Shown here: positions 1 to 7,768 of the stretch, piece by piece
Numbering within the stretch: position 1 is the first letter of the stretch
Layout: each line of letters starts with the position of its first letter
NCBI RefSeq assembly: GCF_009725165.1
Contig: NZ_WNZW01000006.1
Span: 1-64,000, forward strand
DNA: 64,000 bases
DNA from: Paenibacillus woosongensis
GTDB taxonomy: Bacteria > Bacillota > Bacilli > Paenibacillales > Paenibacillaceae
Reading direction: 5' to 3'
Notes under the pieces: model-generated
Databases searched by the model: none
Told to the model about the DNA's origin: nothing
The model's input: the letters and a program-made list of their open reading frames with translations, nothing else
Program-made: the position numbers and the translations under genes

Positions 1-467
1 ATACGGGAAAAATGCAGTTGAGTGGGTAAGTAAAGGACGAGAAGAATTACGCACGAAAGTTAAGACCAATGTAGAGCAAAGCGCAGCTGTAAGAGAAGCG
101 TCCAACTTCGATGTGCATTTGAAAAAAAGGGGAGGAAATTCTTGGAAGGATCAAGAATAAGGGGACGCCAAAAGCTAAGTATACTACGAATAATTTACCA
201 AAGGATCCTAAAGAATTAATTAATAACGGCTGGAAAGATACAACGCCAGAAGGAATAGCGAAGAATACTAGCTCGCGAGAATATATTGACCCTGTTACAG
301 GAATGAAAGTTAGGTTTGACCCTGGGAAACCAGGAGCAAATGGTTTTGAGGGTAAAGATCATTATCATATTCACAACCCAAATAGTACAGTGAAAAATGA
401 TTATTACCTTGATGTTAATGGTAATCCGGTAGCAAAAGGCTCGAAAGCATCTCACATTATACCTTAG
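1..467 (+). pseudogene. 3' end of a polymorphic toxin gene, frameshifted
   Basis: The left edge opens inside a reading frame (codons from base 2) that stops at 158-160. The downstream sequence stays open in another frame (123-467) and ends in a plausible toxin tail: GKDHYHIHNP, a YYLDVNGNPV hairpin, and the C-terminus KGSKASHIIP. Joining the frames near 150-158 gives one continuous protein, so one base has been lost or gained. This may be a true inactivation or a sequence error near the A7-G4 run at 122-132. The GKDHYH...HIIP tail resembles polymorphic-toxin C-terminal domains (my recollection suggests the type 24 group; uncertain). The gene starts outside the window. The next gene, 14 bases on, has the size and position of its immunity protein. 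Confidence 0.6.
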
Positions 468-481
468 ATTAGGAGAGAAAA

Positions 482-853
482 ATGAAACCATCAGAATTTA
501 TTAAAGTGTATAACCTTTTTGATAGTCTTGTAGAGGATTTAGAGTATAATGAAGTCGAGAAGCAGTTAAGGATGACTTTAGAATTGTGTCAGTGGAAGCA
601 ATCTTTCTATGTTGAAACTGAGCCAGAAATGCAACTTGGAATATTAATTTTCTCCGATGTGACATTCTACAAAACTGAACCTCATTTATTTAATTTGGAC
701 AGTAGTGAGATACTAGAGGTTGATGTACTCCCATTTGATGGAGAAGGTGAGCATATTAAAATAGTTCTTAATGGTTTGGACGATGTAATTGTACTAAACA
801 TCCAATCTAACGAGATTGAATGGAGAGAAATAAAAACTGCGGATGGACAATAG
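482..853 (+). CDS. Putative immunity protein for the upstream toxin
   Basis: This is a 123-residue acidic soluble protein with no signal peptide or membrane segment. The start ATG has a TTAGGAGAG ribosome binding site and lies 14 bases after the toxin stop. Composition is alternating strand-like and acidic (LEVDVLPFDGEGEHIKIVLN, then VIVLNIQSNEIEW), which suits a small alpha/beta or all-beta inhibitor. I do not recognise the family. Position, size, acidity and low GC all match cognate immunity genes of polymorphic toxins. Function is inferred from context only. If the toxin is truly frameshifted, this gene would protect only against incoming sibling toxin. Confidence 0.6.
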   Translation: MKPSEFIKVYNLFDSLVEDLEYNEVEKQLRMTLELCQWKQSFYVETEPEMQLGILIFSDVTFYKTEPHLFNLDSSEILEVDVLPFDGEGEHIKIVLNGLDDVIVLNIQSNEIEWREIKTADGQ

Positions 854-946
854 TTAGGAGTTTGCAGTACGAAATGAGATCGTAGGTGATTGAGGTAGCC
901 ATTTTATATTTATTCATGTGACATACTAGTGTTGCAAAAACTCAAT

Positions 947-991
947 AAAAGCTTATTTCTACCTGTTTATAGGTGGGAATGAGCTTTTTTT
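947..991 (+). terminator. Intrinsic terminator between toxin cassettes
   Basis: An imperfect hairpin pairs AAAAGCT at 947-953 with AGCTTTTT at 982-989, with ATT/AAT and ACCT/AGGT inner pairs, and ends in a T7 run. It follows the first immunity gene and overlaps the first bases of the next open frame, so the downstream toxin cassette has no read-through from upstream. A similar hairpin with the same right arm, GGAATGAGCTTTTTTT, lies at 4062-4105. Confidence 0.7.
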
Positions 992-2594
992 GGTTATAGT
1001 GATGTTTCGATCGAACTTATCCGGCAAAGTATCTATTACACTTCATGAGACTAACGGCGTTACCATCAGCAGTCCGGAGAATGTACAAATTCAAGGCGGC
1101 GACATTAAGCTGGAGGCAGGGAAGGGACTATCACTACAAGCCGGCACAGCGCTGTATCTCAAAGGCGGAGCCAGCAGCATGGTGCTGGATGGTGAAACAG
1201 ACCTCAAAGCTCCGGTGATCGAGCAGGAAGGGACGATTAAAGCCCCGGTCTTTGTCACCGAACTGCCGCCTGTCCCAGAGCCTGAGCTAATCAGCGTACA
1301 GGAATATGAGGCAGCCCAATCATCTGCCGCATCCCATACTTCATCGGGTAGTGGAAATTCTCCTACAGCCAAAATTACGAGCCCGGCTGCTGAAGCCGCG
1401 GCCAATAGCATGCTGGCTACAGAGTCGAAGCTGGTGGGTTCGATTCCAGCGATGGCGGGAATTTTAATAGGTGCGCTAGGGGGGCCTGTGAATAAGGCTG
1501 TAGGCGTGGCGCTGCTGGCAACGGCAGGGGTTCCTGTGCGAAGTGATGGGAAGGCGCGTGATGTGCCTGCTAATAACCCTTTTCATCCGCTAAAGCAACT
1601 AGCAGGCCTGCTCCTACAGGGACTGATCGACCAGCGATTGTACGAAGAAGAAAGACAGGCTTACTACACCCAGTGGATTTTGGGGAAGATGACGACAAGT
1701 GCCCGCCAGATGCTGTATTCGTCCAGCCCATTAGATCTTGTTCATAACGTGTTGAGAGAATCGAACAACATGTTCCAAGCCTACCATCAGGTTCCTGAGG
1801 ATGTGAGAAGGCGCTGGGAGCCTCCTAGGTATTTTCCTGAGGAATATGTGGACACCCATCGGTTAACCTTAGAAGTGCAAACAGAGCTGAATTGGTCCGA
1901 TGAATTAACTAAGGATGTGGCGCAGCGAATTGCAAAGAAACAGGACTATAACTTGATTGTAAAAGAAATGAAACGGAAGTATGGAGTAGATGTACTCGGT
2001 GGCGTAGCTATTATTTACACGTGCTACAATGCCGAAGGAAACGGGGTTACTTTAAATGAACTTTTCTGGGGGAACTCTATTGATATTCCGACAGTAAAAG
2101 GCGGGGGCTTCATAGGCCCTAACTTGGGTTTAAAAAAGCCTGGGCTTAACAATATGAAAACGGAGATGCCTAAGGAGACTCCAAAACCTCCGAATCCGTC
2201 GAATACGAGTAAGATTGAAGGAATGCCCCCTATTGTTCAGTCGAGAATAAACTTAAGAAATGGTAGTGCAGAAGAAGGGGCAGGTTTTAATCATGTACTA
2301 GATAGGCATTTTAACCCTTCGAAGAATGCTTCCCAATTCTCAATTACACCCGACGAACTAAAGGGCGTTCTTCAAAGTAAAGAAGTTGTGAGCACTCCAG
2401 TGTCAAGAGTTTTATACTCAGACTTAAAGTTAGCAGATGGGACAAGTGAGAAACAGGCTAGATATGTAAGAGAAGTTACATTAGACTCAGACATAGGTAT
2501 TGACAAGTTTAGTGGTTCTCCTACAAATATTATGACGGTATTAACCGACAAGCATGGAAATCTAGTTACTGCTACACCGGGGGTGATAAAATGA
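990..2594 (+). CDS. Orphan polymorphic toxin cassette (truncated VgrG-like stem plus C-terminal nuclease-like toxin)
   Basis: The frame is 534 codons from TTG 990; ATG 1002 is as likely, and neither has a ribosome binding site. Residues 14-90 are a repetitive beta-strand stretch (VQIQGGDIKLEAGKGLSLQAG) typical of the C-terminal needle of Gp5/VgrG-type spike proteins; the expected large N-terminal spike domains are absent. A Pro/Ser-rich linker (92-135), an Ala/Gly-rich hydrophobic patch (150-180) and a helical region follow. After a Pro-rich hinge (about 398-415) comes the toxin domain, with HVLDRH at 435-440 and TATPG near the end. That layout recalls BECR-fold ribonucleases (inference). A terminator sits directly in front, so I read it as a displaced, probably silent, cassette usable after recombination with a full-length gene. 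Confidence 0.7.
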   Translation: MVIVMFRSNLSGKVSITLHETNGVTISSPENVQIQGGDIKLEAGKGLSLQAGTALYLKGGASSMVLDGETDLKAPVIEQEGTIKAPVFVTELPPVPEPELISVQEYEAAQSSAASHTSSGSGNSPTAKITSPAAEAAANSMLATESKLVGSIPAMAGILIGALGGPVNKAVGVALLATAGVPVRSDGKARDVPANNPFHPLKQLAGLLLQGLIDQRLYEEERQAYYTQWILGKMTTSARQMLYSSSPLDLVHNVLRESNNMFQAYHQVPEDVRRRWEPPRYFPEEYVDTHRLTLEVQTELNWSDELTKDVAQRIAKKQDYNLIVKEMKRKYGVDVLGGVAIIYTCYNAEGNGVTLNELFWGNSIDIPTVKGGGFIGPNLGLKKPGLNNMKTEMPKETPKPPNPSNTSKIEGMPPIVQSRINLRNGSAEEGAGFNHVLDRHFNPSKNASQFSITPDELKGVLQSKEVVSTPVSRVLYSDLKLADGTSEKQARYVREVTLDSDIGIDKFSGSPTNIMTVLTDKHGNLVTATPGVIK

Positions 2595-2950
2595 AACTGA
2601 TAGGAAGCAAACAGGAACAGGATTTCAGAAAGGAGTTAGAAGGTTCGAATATAGTTTCGGCTAAAGACATTAAAGCAGAAGCGATATTGAATGTGTTAAG
2701 AAACACTTTTGGTGAAGTGAAAAGTGCATATATTTTGAATTGGACACCTGAACAAGGCGAAGATATATTCACTATATTAGTTGACCTTGATAAAATTGCT
2801 AAAGTTGAAATTAGCAGAGTCAATCCTTCGGAAGTTCCTATTATTGAAACTTTTAATCTGAAGGATTTCCAAAGAAAGTTGAGTAAAGTATTCCAAATTA
2901 AATTAGCCGTGGCCATTGATTTGGCGAAAAAGGAACATCAAAACGGTTAA
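2591..2950 (+). CDS. Putative immunity protein of the orphan toxin cassette
   Basis: The protein is 119 residues, soluble and of mixed charge. Its ATG overlaps the toxin stop codon in an ATGA arrangement, so the two are translationally coupled. Predicted segments are an N-terminal helix, a strand pair (SAYILNW, IFTILVDL), another strand (KVEISRVNP) and a long C-terminal helix (FQRKLSKVFQIKLAVAIDLAKK). No family is recognised. Coupling to a toxin C-terminus and the low GC shared with it make a cognate immunity role likely. Confidence 0.6.
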   Translation: MKLIGSKQEQDFRKELEGSNIVSAKDIKAEAILNVLRNTFGEVKSAYILNWTPEQGEDIFTILVDLDKIAKVEISRVNPSEVPIIETFNLKDFQRKLSKVFQIKLAVAIDLAKKEHQNG

Positions 2951-2963
2951 AAAACTGTATTGT

Positions 2964-3005
2964 GAAACCTTGATTGACTTTATGCCTTCAAGGTTTCCTT
3001 TTTTG
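2964..3005 (+). terminator. Intrinsic terminator after toxin/immunity cassette
   Basis: GAAACCTTGA (2964-2973) pairs with TTCAAGGTTTC (2987-2997) and a T run follows to 3004. A related hairpin is at 3297-3335. Confidence 0.75.
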
Positions 3006-3043
3006 GTGGGGGGTGACGAATGAACCCATCATTCCATCAATAA
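2987..3043 (+). repeat. Direct repeat of cassette-flanking sequence (second copy 3318-3373)
   Basis: TTCAAGGTTTC, a T run, then GGGTGACGAATG and CAATAA recur in the same order at 2987-3043 and 3318-3373. The right half of each terminator and the bases beyond it have been duplicated, which fits past gain or loss of immunity cassettes by recombination. Confidence 0.55.
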
Positions 3044-3069
3044 TACATATAACCCATATAATAACGTGA

Positions 3070-3282
3070 AGAATTAATCTTCCTGAAAATTTGCTGGTCA
3101 TTTATGATTCGGGTGGTGAGGAGTTATTTTGCTAAGACTTTTCCACTTTGAACGAAATAAATGAACCAACGGTTGTTTCGTTTATACCTGGGCAGCCGCT
3201 GACTTCTCAAAAATATGAGACAGTATCTAGTGATTTTAGGGATTTCCTGTAGGATTTGGTTACAAAAGAGATAGAAGAATAG
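3070..3282 (+). pseudogene. Remnant of a SUKH (SMI1/KNR4-type) immunity gene
   Basis: One frame from 3070 reads INLPENLLVIYDSGGEELFC, an in-frame TAA (3133-3135), then DFSTLNEINEPTVVSF, a Tyr/Phe tail ending SSDFRDFL, an in-frame TAG, and DLVTKEIEE before a final TAG at 3280-3282. The order (GG.ELFC.DFS, then EPTVV, then a terminal F.DFL helix) is that of the C-terminal half of SUKH-superfamily immunity proteins. Two nonsense codons and no N-terminal half mean it is dead. An intact relative follows at 3544. Confidence 0.6.
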
Positions 3283-3296
3283 TATTCTTTCCATTG

Positions 3297-3335
3297 ACCT
3301 TGAGTGGCTCCATACCTTTCAAGGTTTCTTTTTTG
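3297..3335 (+). terminator. Terminator-like hairpin after the SUKH remnant
   Basis: ACCTTGA (3297-3303) pairs with TCAAGGT (3319-3325), followed by a T-rich tract. The 3340-3530 stretch beyond it holds no convincing reading frame. Confidence 0.5.
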
Positions 3336-3543
3336 AATGGGAGTGACGAATGGACTCTTCATTTCAACCAATAACGCTGAGAATGAAATAGATGGAGTTC
3401 GTTGGTTGAAGAAATTTTGAAAGTACAGAAAAAACATTAGTAAAGCCAAGTGTGGGAAGTTGAAGTGAAAAAGTACAATCCGAAAAGAAGTTGCTAAACT
3501 AAGAGAAGAGACTCGCAATTTCTCTTTTATGGAGGTGACTAAT

Positions 3544-3951
3544 GTGCATATTGCTGCACTGGAAAAGGCTTTAAATGTAAAATTTCCTAGTAAATATAGC
3601 GAAGAAATGGAGTATATATCCAAGAAAATTTCTAGTGGTAATAAGCTTGTACTAAACAATGGAGAGGACTCTATTTCCATAAAAAGGGTATTAGATATGG
3701 ATTGTGAAAAAGAAGAGAGTATATTTCAAGTGTATACCGAATTTAGAGACTTAATGAAAGATGGCAGTATCCCTATAGTAAATGCCGGGTATGATGATTA
3801 TATATGTCTATACTTTATTGATAGGAAATTACCACCAAAAGTTATATTATGGTGTTACGAGAGGTCATTTGAGAGCATTGACTACGCGATATTTCCTTTA
3901 GCAGAAACTTTTGAAGAATTCATAGATAGAATAGAACAAGTAGATGTTTAG
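3544..3951 (+). CDS. SUKH family (SMI1/KNR4-type) immunity protein
   Basis: The frame is open from ATG 3529, but GGAGGTG at 3531-3537 is an ideal ribosome binding site for GTG 3544, which gives a 135-residue protein starting MHIAALEKAL. Features of the SUKH fold are the N-terminal helix pair (LEKALNVKFP, YSEEMEYI), a charged middle, the core GYDDYICLYFIDRKLPPKVILW with a Cys and a Tyr-Phe strand, and a C-terminal ETFEEFIDRI helix. SUKH proteins are the most widespread immunity proteins of bacterial polymorphic toxins. No toxin gene is adjacent, so it is probably an orphan immunity gene protecting against toxins of other strains. Confidence 0.7.
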   Translation: MHIAALEKALNVKFPSKYSEEMEYISKKISSGNKLVLNNGEDSISIKRVLDMDCEKEESIFQVYTEFRDLMKDGSIPIVNAGYDDYICLYFIDRKLPPKVILWCYERSFESIDYAIFPLAETFEEFIDRIEQVDV

Positions 3952-4337
3952 AACAAGGCTTGGTGTCACGTTTGTTTAGTTCACGACTATTGATTAATTA
4001 TCTTCATGGTAAATACAGCTATATTAAAACCAAAATAAATGGAACTTAAAGCTTCAATTAAAAGGCTTATCCCACTTAAATAATGAGTAGGAATGAGCTT
4101 TTTTTCATATCGTAATCCGTCTATTGTATCGGTCGGCCATCCAAGTATTTGGAAAAGTCTGATATTTATTTTGTGTAAGTCCCGTTTAATAGAAGATATT
4201 AATAATGAACACTCAAATGGAGATGATAGTCTGTAATCCAACATAGACATTACTTGGGAGATTGGAGTAGTGGAACTCCAGAGAGAAGTGGCCACTAATA
4301 AAATATCGATTATTCAAGCTTGGAGGTTAAAGGGACA
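3952..4337. other. AT-rich intercassette region
   Basis: No complete gene is seen. It includes the terminator at 4062-4105. After it, the forward frame in use at 4106-4228 is open for about 40 codons and could be the tail of a lost toxin or immunity gene, but I cannot assign it. Confidence 0.4.
4062..4105 (+). terminator. Terminator sharing its right arm with the one at 947-991
   Basis: AAGGCTTATCCCACT (4062-4076) pairs imperfectly with AGTAGGAATGAGCTT (4086-4100), and the T run continues to about 4105. GGAATGAGCTTTTTTT is identical to the hairpin in front of the orphan toxin cassette. Confidence 0.6.
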
Positions 4338-4724
4338 TTGCTTAGTATACATGACAATAAAATTATATCCTATGAAGTTGATTTTCAAAAATCTAGAATT
4401 ACATTGCACACAATAGCTGGTAGAAGAGATTCAAATATCACCAAAATCGAGTTTAATGAGGTGCTGGCTCATGTGTTTGAAACACAGTTACGGGGGAGTA
4501 TTATTCTTGACATTAACACATTAGATGTAAGCCTATTTCTTGAACACAACAAGGAACTGCTGGAGAAGGAGAAGGAGAAGGATTACGCATGGCCGATATA
4601 TTATGAAAAATTAGAGGATTTACTTGAACATTTACAACATGAAAAATATAACTATTATGTAATTTCAGCTTCATATGGCCTTAATGGGTGGGTAATTGCT
4701 AAAGAATATAAAGTTTATAGTTAA
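4338..4724 (+). CDS. Immunity-like protein of unknown family
   Basis: The frame is open from TTG 4320, but only TTG 4338 has a plausible ribosome binding site (GGAGG at 4322-4326), giving 128 residues. No ATG is available near the N-terminus. The sequence starts LSIHDNKIISYEVDFQKSRI, then has a strand-rich part (RGSIILDINTLDVSLFL), a Lys/Glu-rich helix and the tail YYVISASYGLNGWVIAKEY, an arrangement of strands and a final hairpin common in small immunity proteins. It is the last low-GC gene of the toxin region and has no toxin partner. Function is inferred from context only. Confidence 0.5.
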   Translation: MLSIHDNKIISYEVDFQKSRITLHTIAGRRDSNITKIEFNEVLAHVFETQLRGSIILDINTLDVSLFLEHNKELLEKEKEKDYAWPIYYEKLEDLLEHLQHEKYNYYVISASYGLNGWVIAKEYKVYS

Positions 4725-4820
4725 ATATTGATTGATGGTCAGATATCACTTTGAATGGCCTGTTATTGGTTATCTTCTTTTTTCACAGATGAGGTCAAGG
4801 AGCTTTACATTCAATACATC

Positions 4821-4850
4821 TTTACATACCCCGCAGGGGTATAATATAAT
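4821..4850 (+). promoter_or_regulatory. csoR promoter with CsoR operator in the spacer
   Basis: -35 TTTACA (4821-4826) and -10 TATAAT (4845-4850) are 18 bases apart. Between and overlapping them lies the perfect palindrome ATACCCCgcaGGGGTAT (4826-4842), the known CsoR operator form. Apo-CsoR would block RNA polymerase and Cu(I) would release it: autoregulation of csoR-copZ. Confidence 0.85.
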
Positions 4851-4878
4851 AATTCTTAAGGAAAGGAGTGATAGCCGT

Positions 4879-5220
4879 ATGACAGAACCTAGGGAAACGG
4901 AGCATCATTGTGCGGATCCCTCAGCAGATTCGTCCGCAGATGAGAGACGCAGTCATCATTCCGATGAGCTGAAGAGCAATCTGAACCGGCGTCTGAACCG
5001 GATTGAAGGGCAAATTCGGGGAATTAAGGGGATGATCGACAAGGATACGTACTGCGACGACGTTCTCAACCAAATTGCGGCTGTACAGTCGGCTCTGAAC
5101 AGTGTTGGCAGGCTGCTGCTTGAAGGCCATATGAAGAGCTGCGTCATTGAACGCATCCAGGCCGGGGAGACCGAAGTGGTGGAAGAGCTCCTGGTTACGG
5201 TGAATAAGCTGATGAAATAA
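4879..5220 (+). CDS. csoR: Copper-sensing transcriptional repressor CsoR
   Basis: A four-helix CsoR/RcnR-family repressor of 113 residues. The ATG at 4879 is chosen because GAAAGGAGTG lies just upstream; the frame upstream to 4732 overlaps the promoter. The N-terminal 30 residues are a His/Asp/Ser-rich extension (ETEHHC, RRSHH). The core begins NRRLNRIEGQIRGIKGMI and carries the Cu(I) ligand set Cys59, His84 and Cys88 (TYCDD and EGHMKSC), the X-Y-Z pattern of true CsoR rather than of formaldehyde-sensing FrmR. It controls its own gene and copZ through the operator at 4826-4842. No copA ATPase gene follows here, so that gene must be elsewhere or absent. Confidence 0.95.
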   Translation: MTEPRETEHHCADPSADSSADERRSHHSDELKSNLNRRLNRIEGQIRGIKGMIDKDTYCDDVLNQIAAVQSALNSVGRLLLEGHMKSCVIERIQAGETEVVEELLVTVNKLMK

Positions 5221-5273
5221 TGGCTGGAATGAATGCTAATTATATAACCGGATGAATTAGAGGAGGAATGGAA

Positions 5274-5474
5274 ATGCAAACAGTTACCTTGAACGTAGAA
5301 GGAATGTCCTGCAATCACTGCGTGAACTCCATCGAGGGCGCGGTATCCAAGCTTGGAGCGAGCGCCAAGGTCGATTTGTCGGCAAAAAACGTCACGGTCA
5401 GCTATGACGAGGGCAAGCTTAGTGTAGAGACGATCAAGGAAGCGATCGAAGATCAGGGCTACGACGTGGTATAA
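5274..5474 (+). CDS. copZ: Copper chaperone CopZ (heavy-metal-associated domain)
   Basis: A 66-residue single HMA domain: MQTVTLNVEGMSCNHCVNSI with the metal motif MxCxxC (Cys13, Cys16), and DQGYDVV at the end. The start is ATG 5274, seven bases after AGGAGG (5261-5266); the earlier ATG at 5268 is too close to that site. The protein carries Cu(I) in the cytoplasm to CopA and to CsoR. It lies 53 bases after csoR with no terminator between, so it is co-transcribed and copper-induced. A strong terminator follows. Confidence 0.95.
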   Translation: MQTVTLNVEGMSCNHCVNSIEGAVSKLGASAKVDLSAKNVTVSYDEGKLSVETIKEAIEDQGYDVV

Positions 5475-5482
5475 CGCAATAC

Positions 5483-5531
5483 AAAGCTGTCCGGGAGTAC
5501 AAGAAATCTTGTGATCCCGGGCAGCTTTTTT
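5483..5531 (+). terminator. Terminator of csoR-copZ
   Basis: AAAGCTGTCCGGGA (5483-5496) pairs with TCCCGGGCAGCTTT around 5514-5527, then T6. Confidence 0.85.
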
Positions 5532-5551
5532 ATGAGAATCAGATATTCCCA

Positions 5552-6223
5552 TCAGCTAATCCAAGTGTTAGTCGCCTCAATCACTTTCCAGGCCCCGTCC
5601 TTCAATTCCAGCTGGATGGCTATGCCGACGGCCCCGTTACCGGATCGGTACTTCATGCCTTCAATGACGGCTCCGTGCTCGCTGATTTCCACCTTATCGA
5701 TTTGGAGCAGCACGCCGCTCAGTACCATCCCGTTAACGGTAAAATCGTCGCCCTCGCTTTCCTTCAACTGCTCGAAGGTCGCGTCTCTAACCGGGGCGGC
5801 AAACCTGCTGCTTATGTATTCCTCAATATACTGCTTATCTTCCTCTGTTAATTGCGTCAGTACGCTGAAATCTATCGCAATGTATTTCAAGTCCTCATTC
5901 AAGGCTTCGTCGATCGGCATCATCGCTTCAAAAACCAGGCCGTACAGTTGCCCCGCGCTCCCATCGGCTTCGGGATTCGAAGTTGTGTCCTGATCATTCT
6001 CAGTCTCCCCAGGTTCCCCGGCTTCCGCTTCGAGGTACCCTGCAGCATCTGCTTCATTCCCGGCATCGGCTCCGGCACTGACAGGCTCAGGGCGCTGCTC
6101 GAAGGCGGCGGGCTGTGGAACGCCTGGCTCGCTGTTAAGCTCCTTTGTATTTTTACAGCCTGCAATGAGCAGGAATATCGCTATGACGCAGGCAACAAGC
6201 AGCACAAAACGCATAGTACGCAT
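5552..6223 (-). CDS. Hypothetical lipoprotein
   Basis: 223 residues. The N-terminus is a lipoprotein signal: MRTMRFVLLVACVIAIFLLI followed by the lipobox IAGC with the acylated Cys at residue 23. Residues 25-90 are an acidic, Pro/Glu/Ala-rich linker. The C-terminal part from about 93 (GQLYGLVFEAMMPIDEALNE onward) is a compact alpha/beta domain ending in strands (GAVGIAIQLELKDGAWKVIE). I do not recognise the family; the closing GAWKVIEATNTW resembles DUF-type lipoproteins with a cystatin- or NTF2-like fold. A GGGAGGGG site precedes the ATG. It follows the mocR regulator on the same strand by about 90 bases, and whether they share a transcript is unknown. Confidence 0.75.
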   Translation of the reverse strand: MRTMRFVLLVACVIAIFLLIAGCKNTKELNSEPGVPQPAAFEQRPEPVSAGADAGNEADAAGYLEAEAGEPGETENDQDTTSNPEADGSAGQLYGLVFEAMMPIDEALNEDLKYIAIDFSVLTQLTEEDKQYIEEYISSRFAAPVRDATFEQLKESEGDDFTVNGMVLSGVLLQIDKVEISEHGAVIEGMKYRSGNGAVGIAIQLELKDGAWKVIEATNTWIS

Positions 6224-6316
6224 GGTATGACCCCTCCCATCTAATTAAACGGTACCAGGGTCACAATAGTTGCCTCGGGTTGGGTTGTTTTAGCAAAATA
6301 TGATAGGGATTATACA

Positions 6317-7768
6317 TTAGGACAAAATAGACTCGATGATCTCCGCCAACTGGGCAAGACTGCGCTCCATGTCATCCAGAGAAGCAAAGGCATATGACAG
6401 GCGGATATGCTGGTTCGCGTCCCGGTCGTACAGATGGCCGGGATTGATGAGAATGTTCCGGCGCAGCGCCTGGTCGAACAGGGTTCTCGCGGGAAGCGGG
6501 GCATGCAGCTTGAGCCAGACATAAAAGCCGCCAGCAGGCACTTTCCAGCTTGCGATACCAGCGAAATGCCTGTCTAGGCTGTTCAGCATGACGGCACGGC
6601 GCTCCCTCAGCCGTTCACGAATCCGCTCCATATGCTGCTCGTACATTCCGCTGCCCAGCCACTCGGCGGCTGCCTGCTGGGACAATGTGCTGGAGCCGTA
6701 GTCGCTTTGCATCTTGATGTCGGCGAGCCGCTCCAGCACGGGCTGAGGACCGGCGATCCAGCCGATGCGCAGGCCGGGGCTGACCGTCTTGGACAAGCTG
6801 CCCAGATAAAGGACGTTCCCGCTGGCATCCCTGGCTTTAAGCGGGCGGGGAGGGGGAGCGTCCAGCCATAAGTCGCGATATACGTCGTCTTCGATCACCG
6901 GAAGGCCCCCGGCTTCGGTAACCTCCATCAGCTGCGCGCGGCGTGCCTCGCTCATTGTCGTACCCGACGGGTTATGGAAAGTTGGGATCGTATACAGCAA
7001 TGATGCGTTGTATTGCCTGGCGTAAGCGCCGACCAAATCGGCCCGCAGGCCGTTCTCATCCATCGGGACACCGCGCAGCTTCATGCCCGCGGATTGAAAC
7101 ACGGGAACGGAGTACAGGTAGGAGGGACGTTCTACAAGCACGGCCGACCCGGGCTCGAGCAATCCAACGGAGATGAGCTGCAGCGCCTGCAGCGCCCCGG
7201 AGACGATAAGCACGGAAGCGGGAGAGGCCGCGATGCCGAGCTTCTGGAGCCGGGCTGCAAGCAGCTCGCGAAGCCGCAGGTCTCCCATCGGCTCCCCATA
7301 TCCAAGTGGGGGAGTCCGATCCGCCACGCGGCGCAGCACATTGCTCATCTCCAGGTGCGGAAGCAGCTCGGGCGACAGCTCTCCCGTGCCGAGCCGGATC
7401 ACACCGGGATGGAACTCGGCGCGGTTGATCTCCTGGACGGCGGGCAGGTTGGGCCGATGGATGCCGGATTTGACATAGTCGTTCCAATTTGTCGGCGGCG
7501 TAGCAGCGAGCGCACCCCACGTATGGTTGACTACCCGAGTTCCGCCGCCTTTGCAGCCCTCCAGCATCCCGGCGGCCGTGAGCTCGTCCAAGGCAGTCAC
7601 AACCGTGCTGCGATTCACCTTGAAGGCCTCGGCCAATTTGCGCTGCGAAGGGATGCGGGTGCCTACCGGCCACTCACCGCCGACGATTTTGTCCCGGATA
7701 TACTGTGTGATTTGCATATGCAGCGGGGTAGCCGATTGACGGCTGGGCTGCCAGTGGGATTGCTCCAT
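6317..7768 (-). CDS. MocR-type GntR/aminotransferase transcriptional regulator
   Basis: 483 residues from ATG 7768, which has GGAGG six bases upstream; the longer frame to 7825 has no such site. Residues 12-80 form a GntR winged helix (TRIPSQRKLAEAFKVNRSTV). Residues 105-480 form a fold-type-I aminotransferase domain with the PLP lysine in GSLSKTVSPG (Lys327), the NPSG loop, and IEDDVYRDLW containing the pyridine-N Asp. MocR regulators sense PLP or an amino-compound through PLP. It is divergent from a LysE-type exporter, which is the likely target. Confidence 0.93.
   Translation of the reverse strand: MEQSHWQPSRQSATPLHMQITQYIRDKIVGGEWPVGTRIPSQRKLAEAFKVNRSTVVTALDELTAAGMLEGCKGGGTRVVNHTWGALAATPPTNWNDYVKSGIHRPNLPAVQEINRAEFHPGVIRLGTGELSPELLPHLEMSNVLRRVADRTPPLGYGEPMGDLRLRELLAARLQKLGIAASPASVLIVSGALQALQLISVGLLEPGSAVLVERPSYLYSVPVFQSAGMKLRGVPMDENGLRADLVGAYARQYNASLLYTIPTFHNPSGTTMSEARRAQLMEVTEAGGLPVIEDDVYRDLWLDAPPPRPLKARDASGNVLYLGSLSKTVSPGLRIGWIAGPQPVLERLADIKMQSDYGSSTLSQQAAAEWLGSGMYEQHMERIRERLRERRAVMLNSLDRHFAGIASWKVPAGGFYVWLKLHAPLPARTLFDQALRRNILINPGHLYDRDANQHIRLSYAFASLDDMERSLAQLAEIIESILS

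Noticed and set aside
1..4724. Prophage
   Set aside because: Only toxin stem and immunity genes are seen; no capsid, terminase, integrase or lysis gene.
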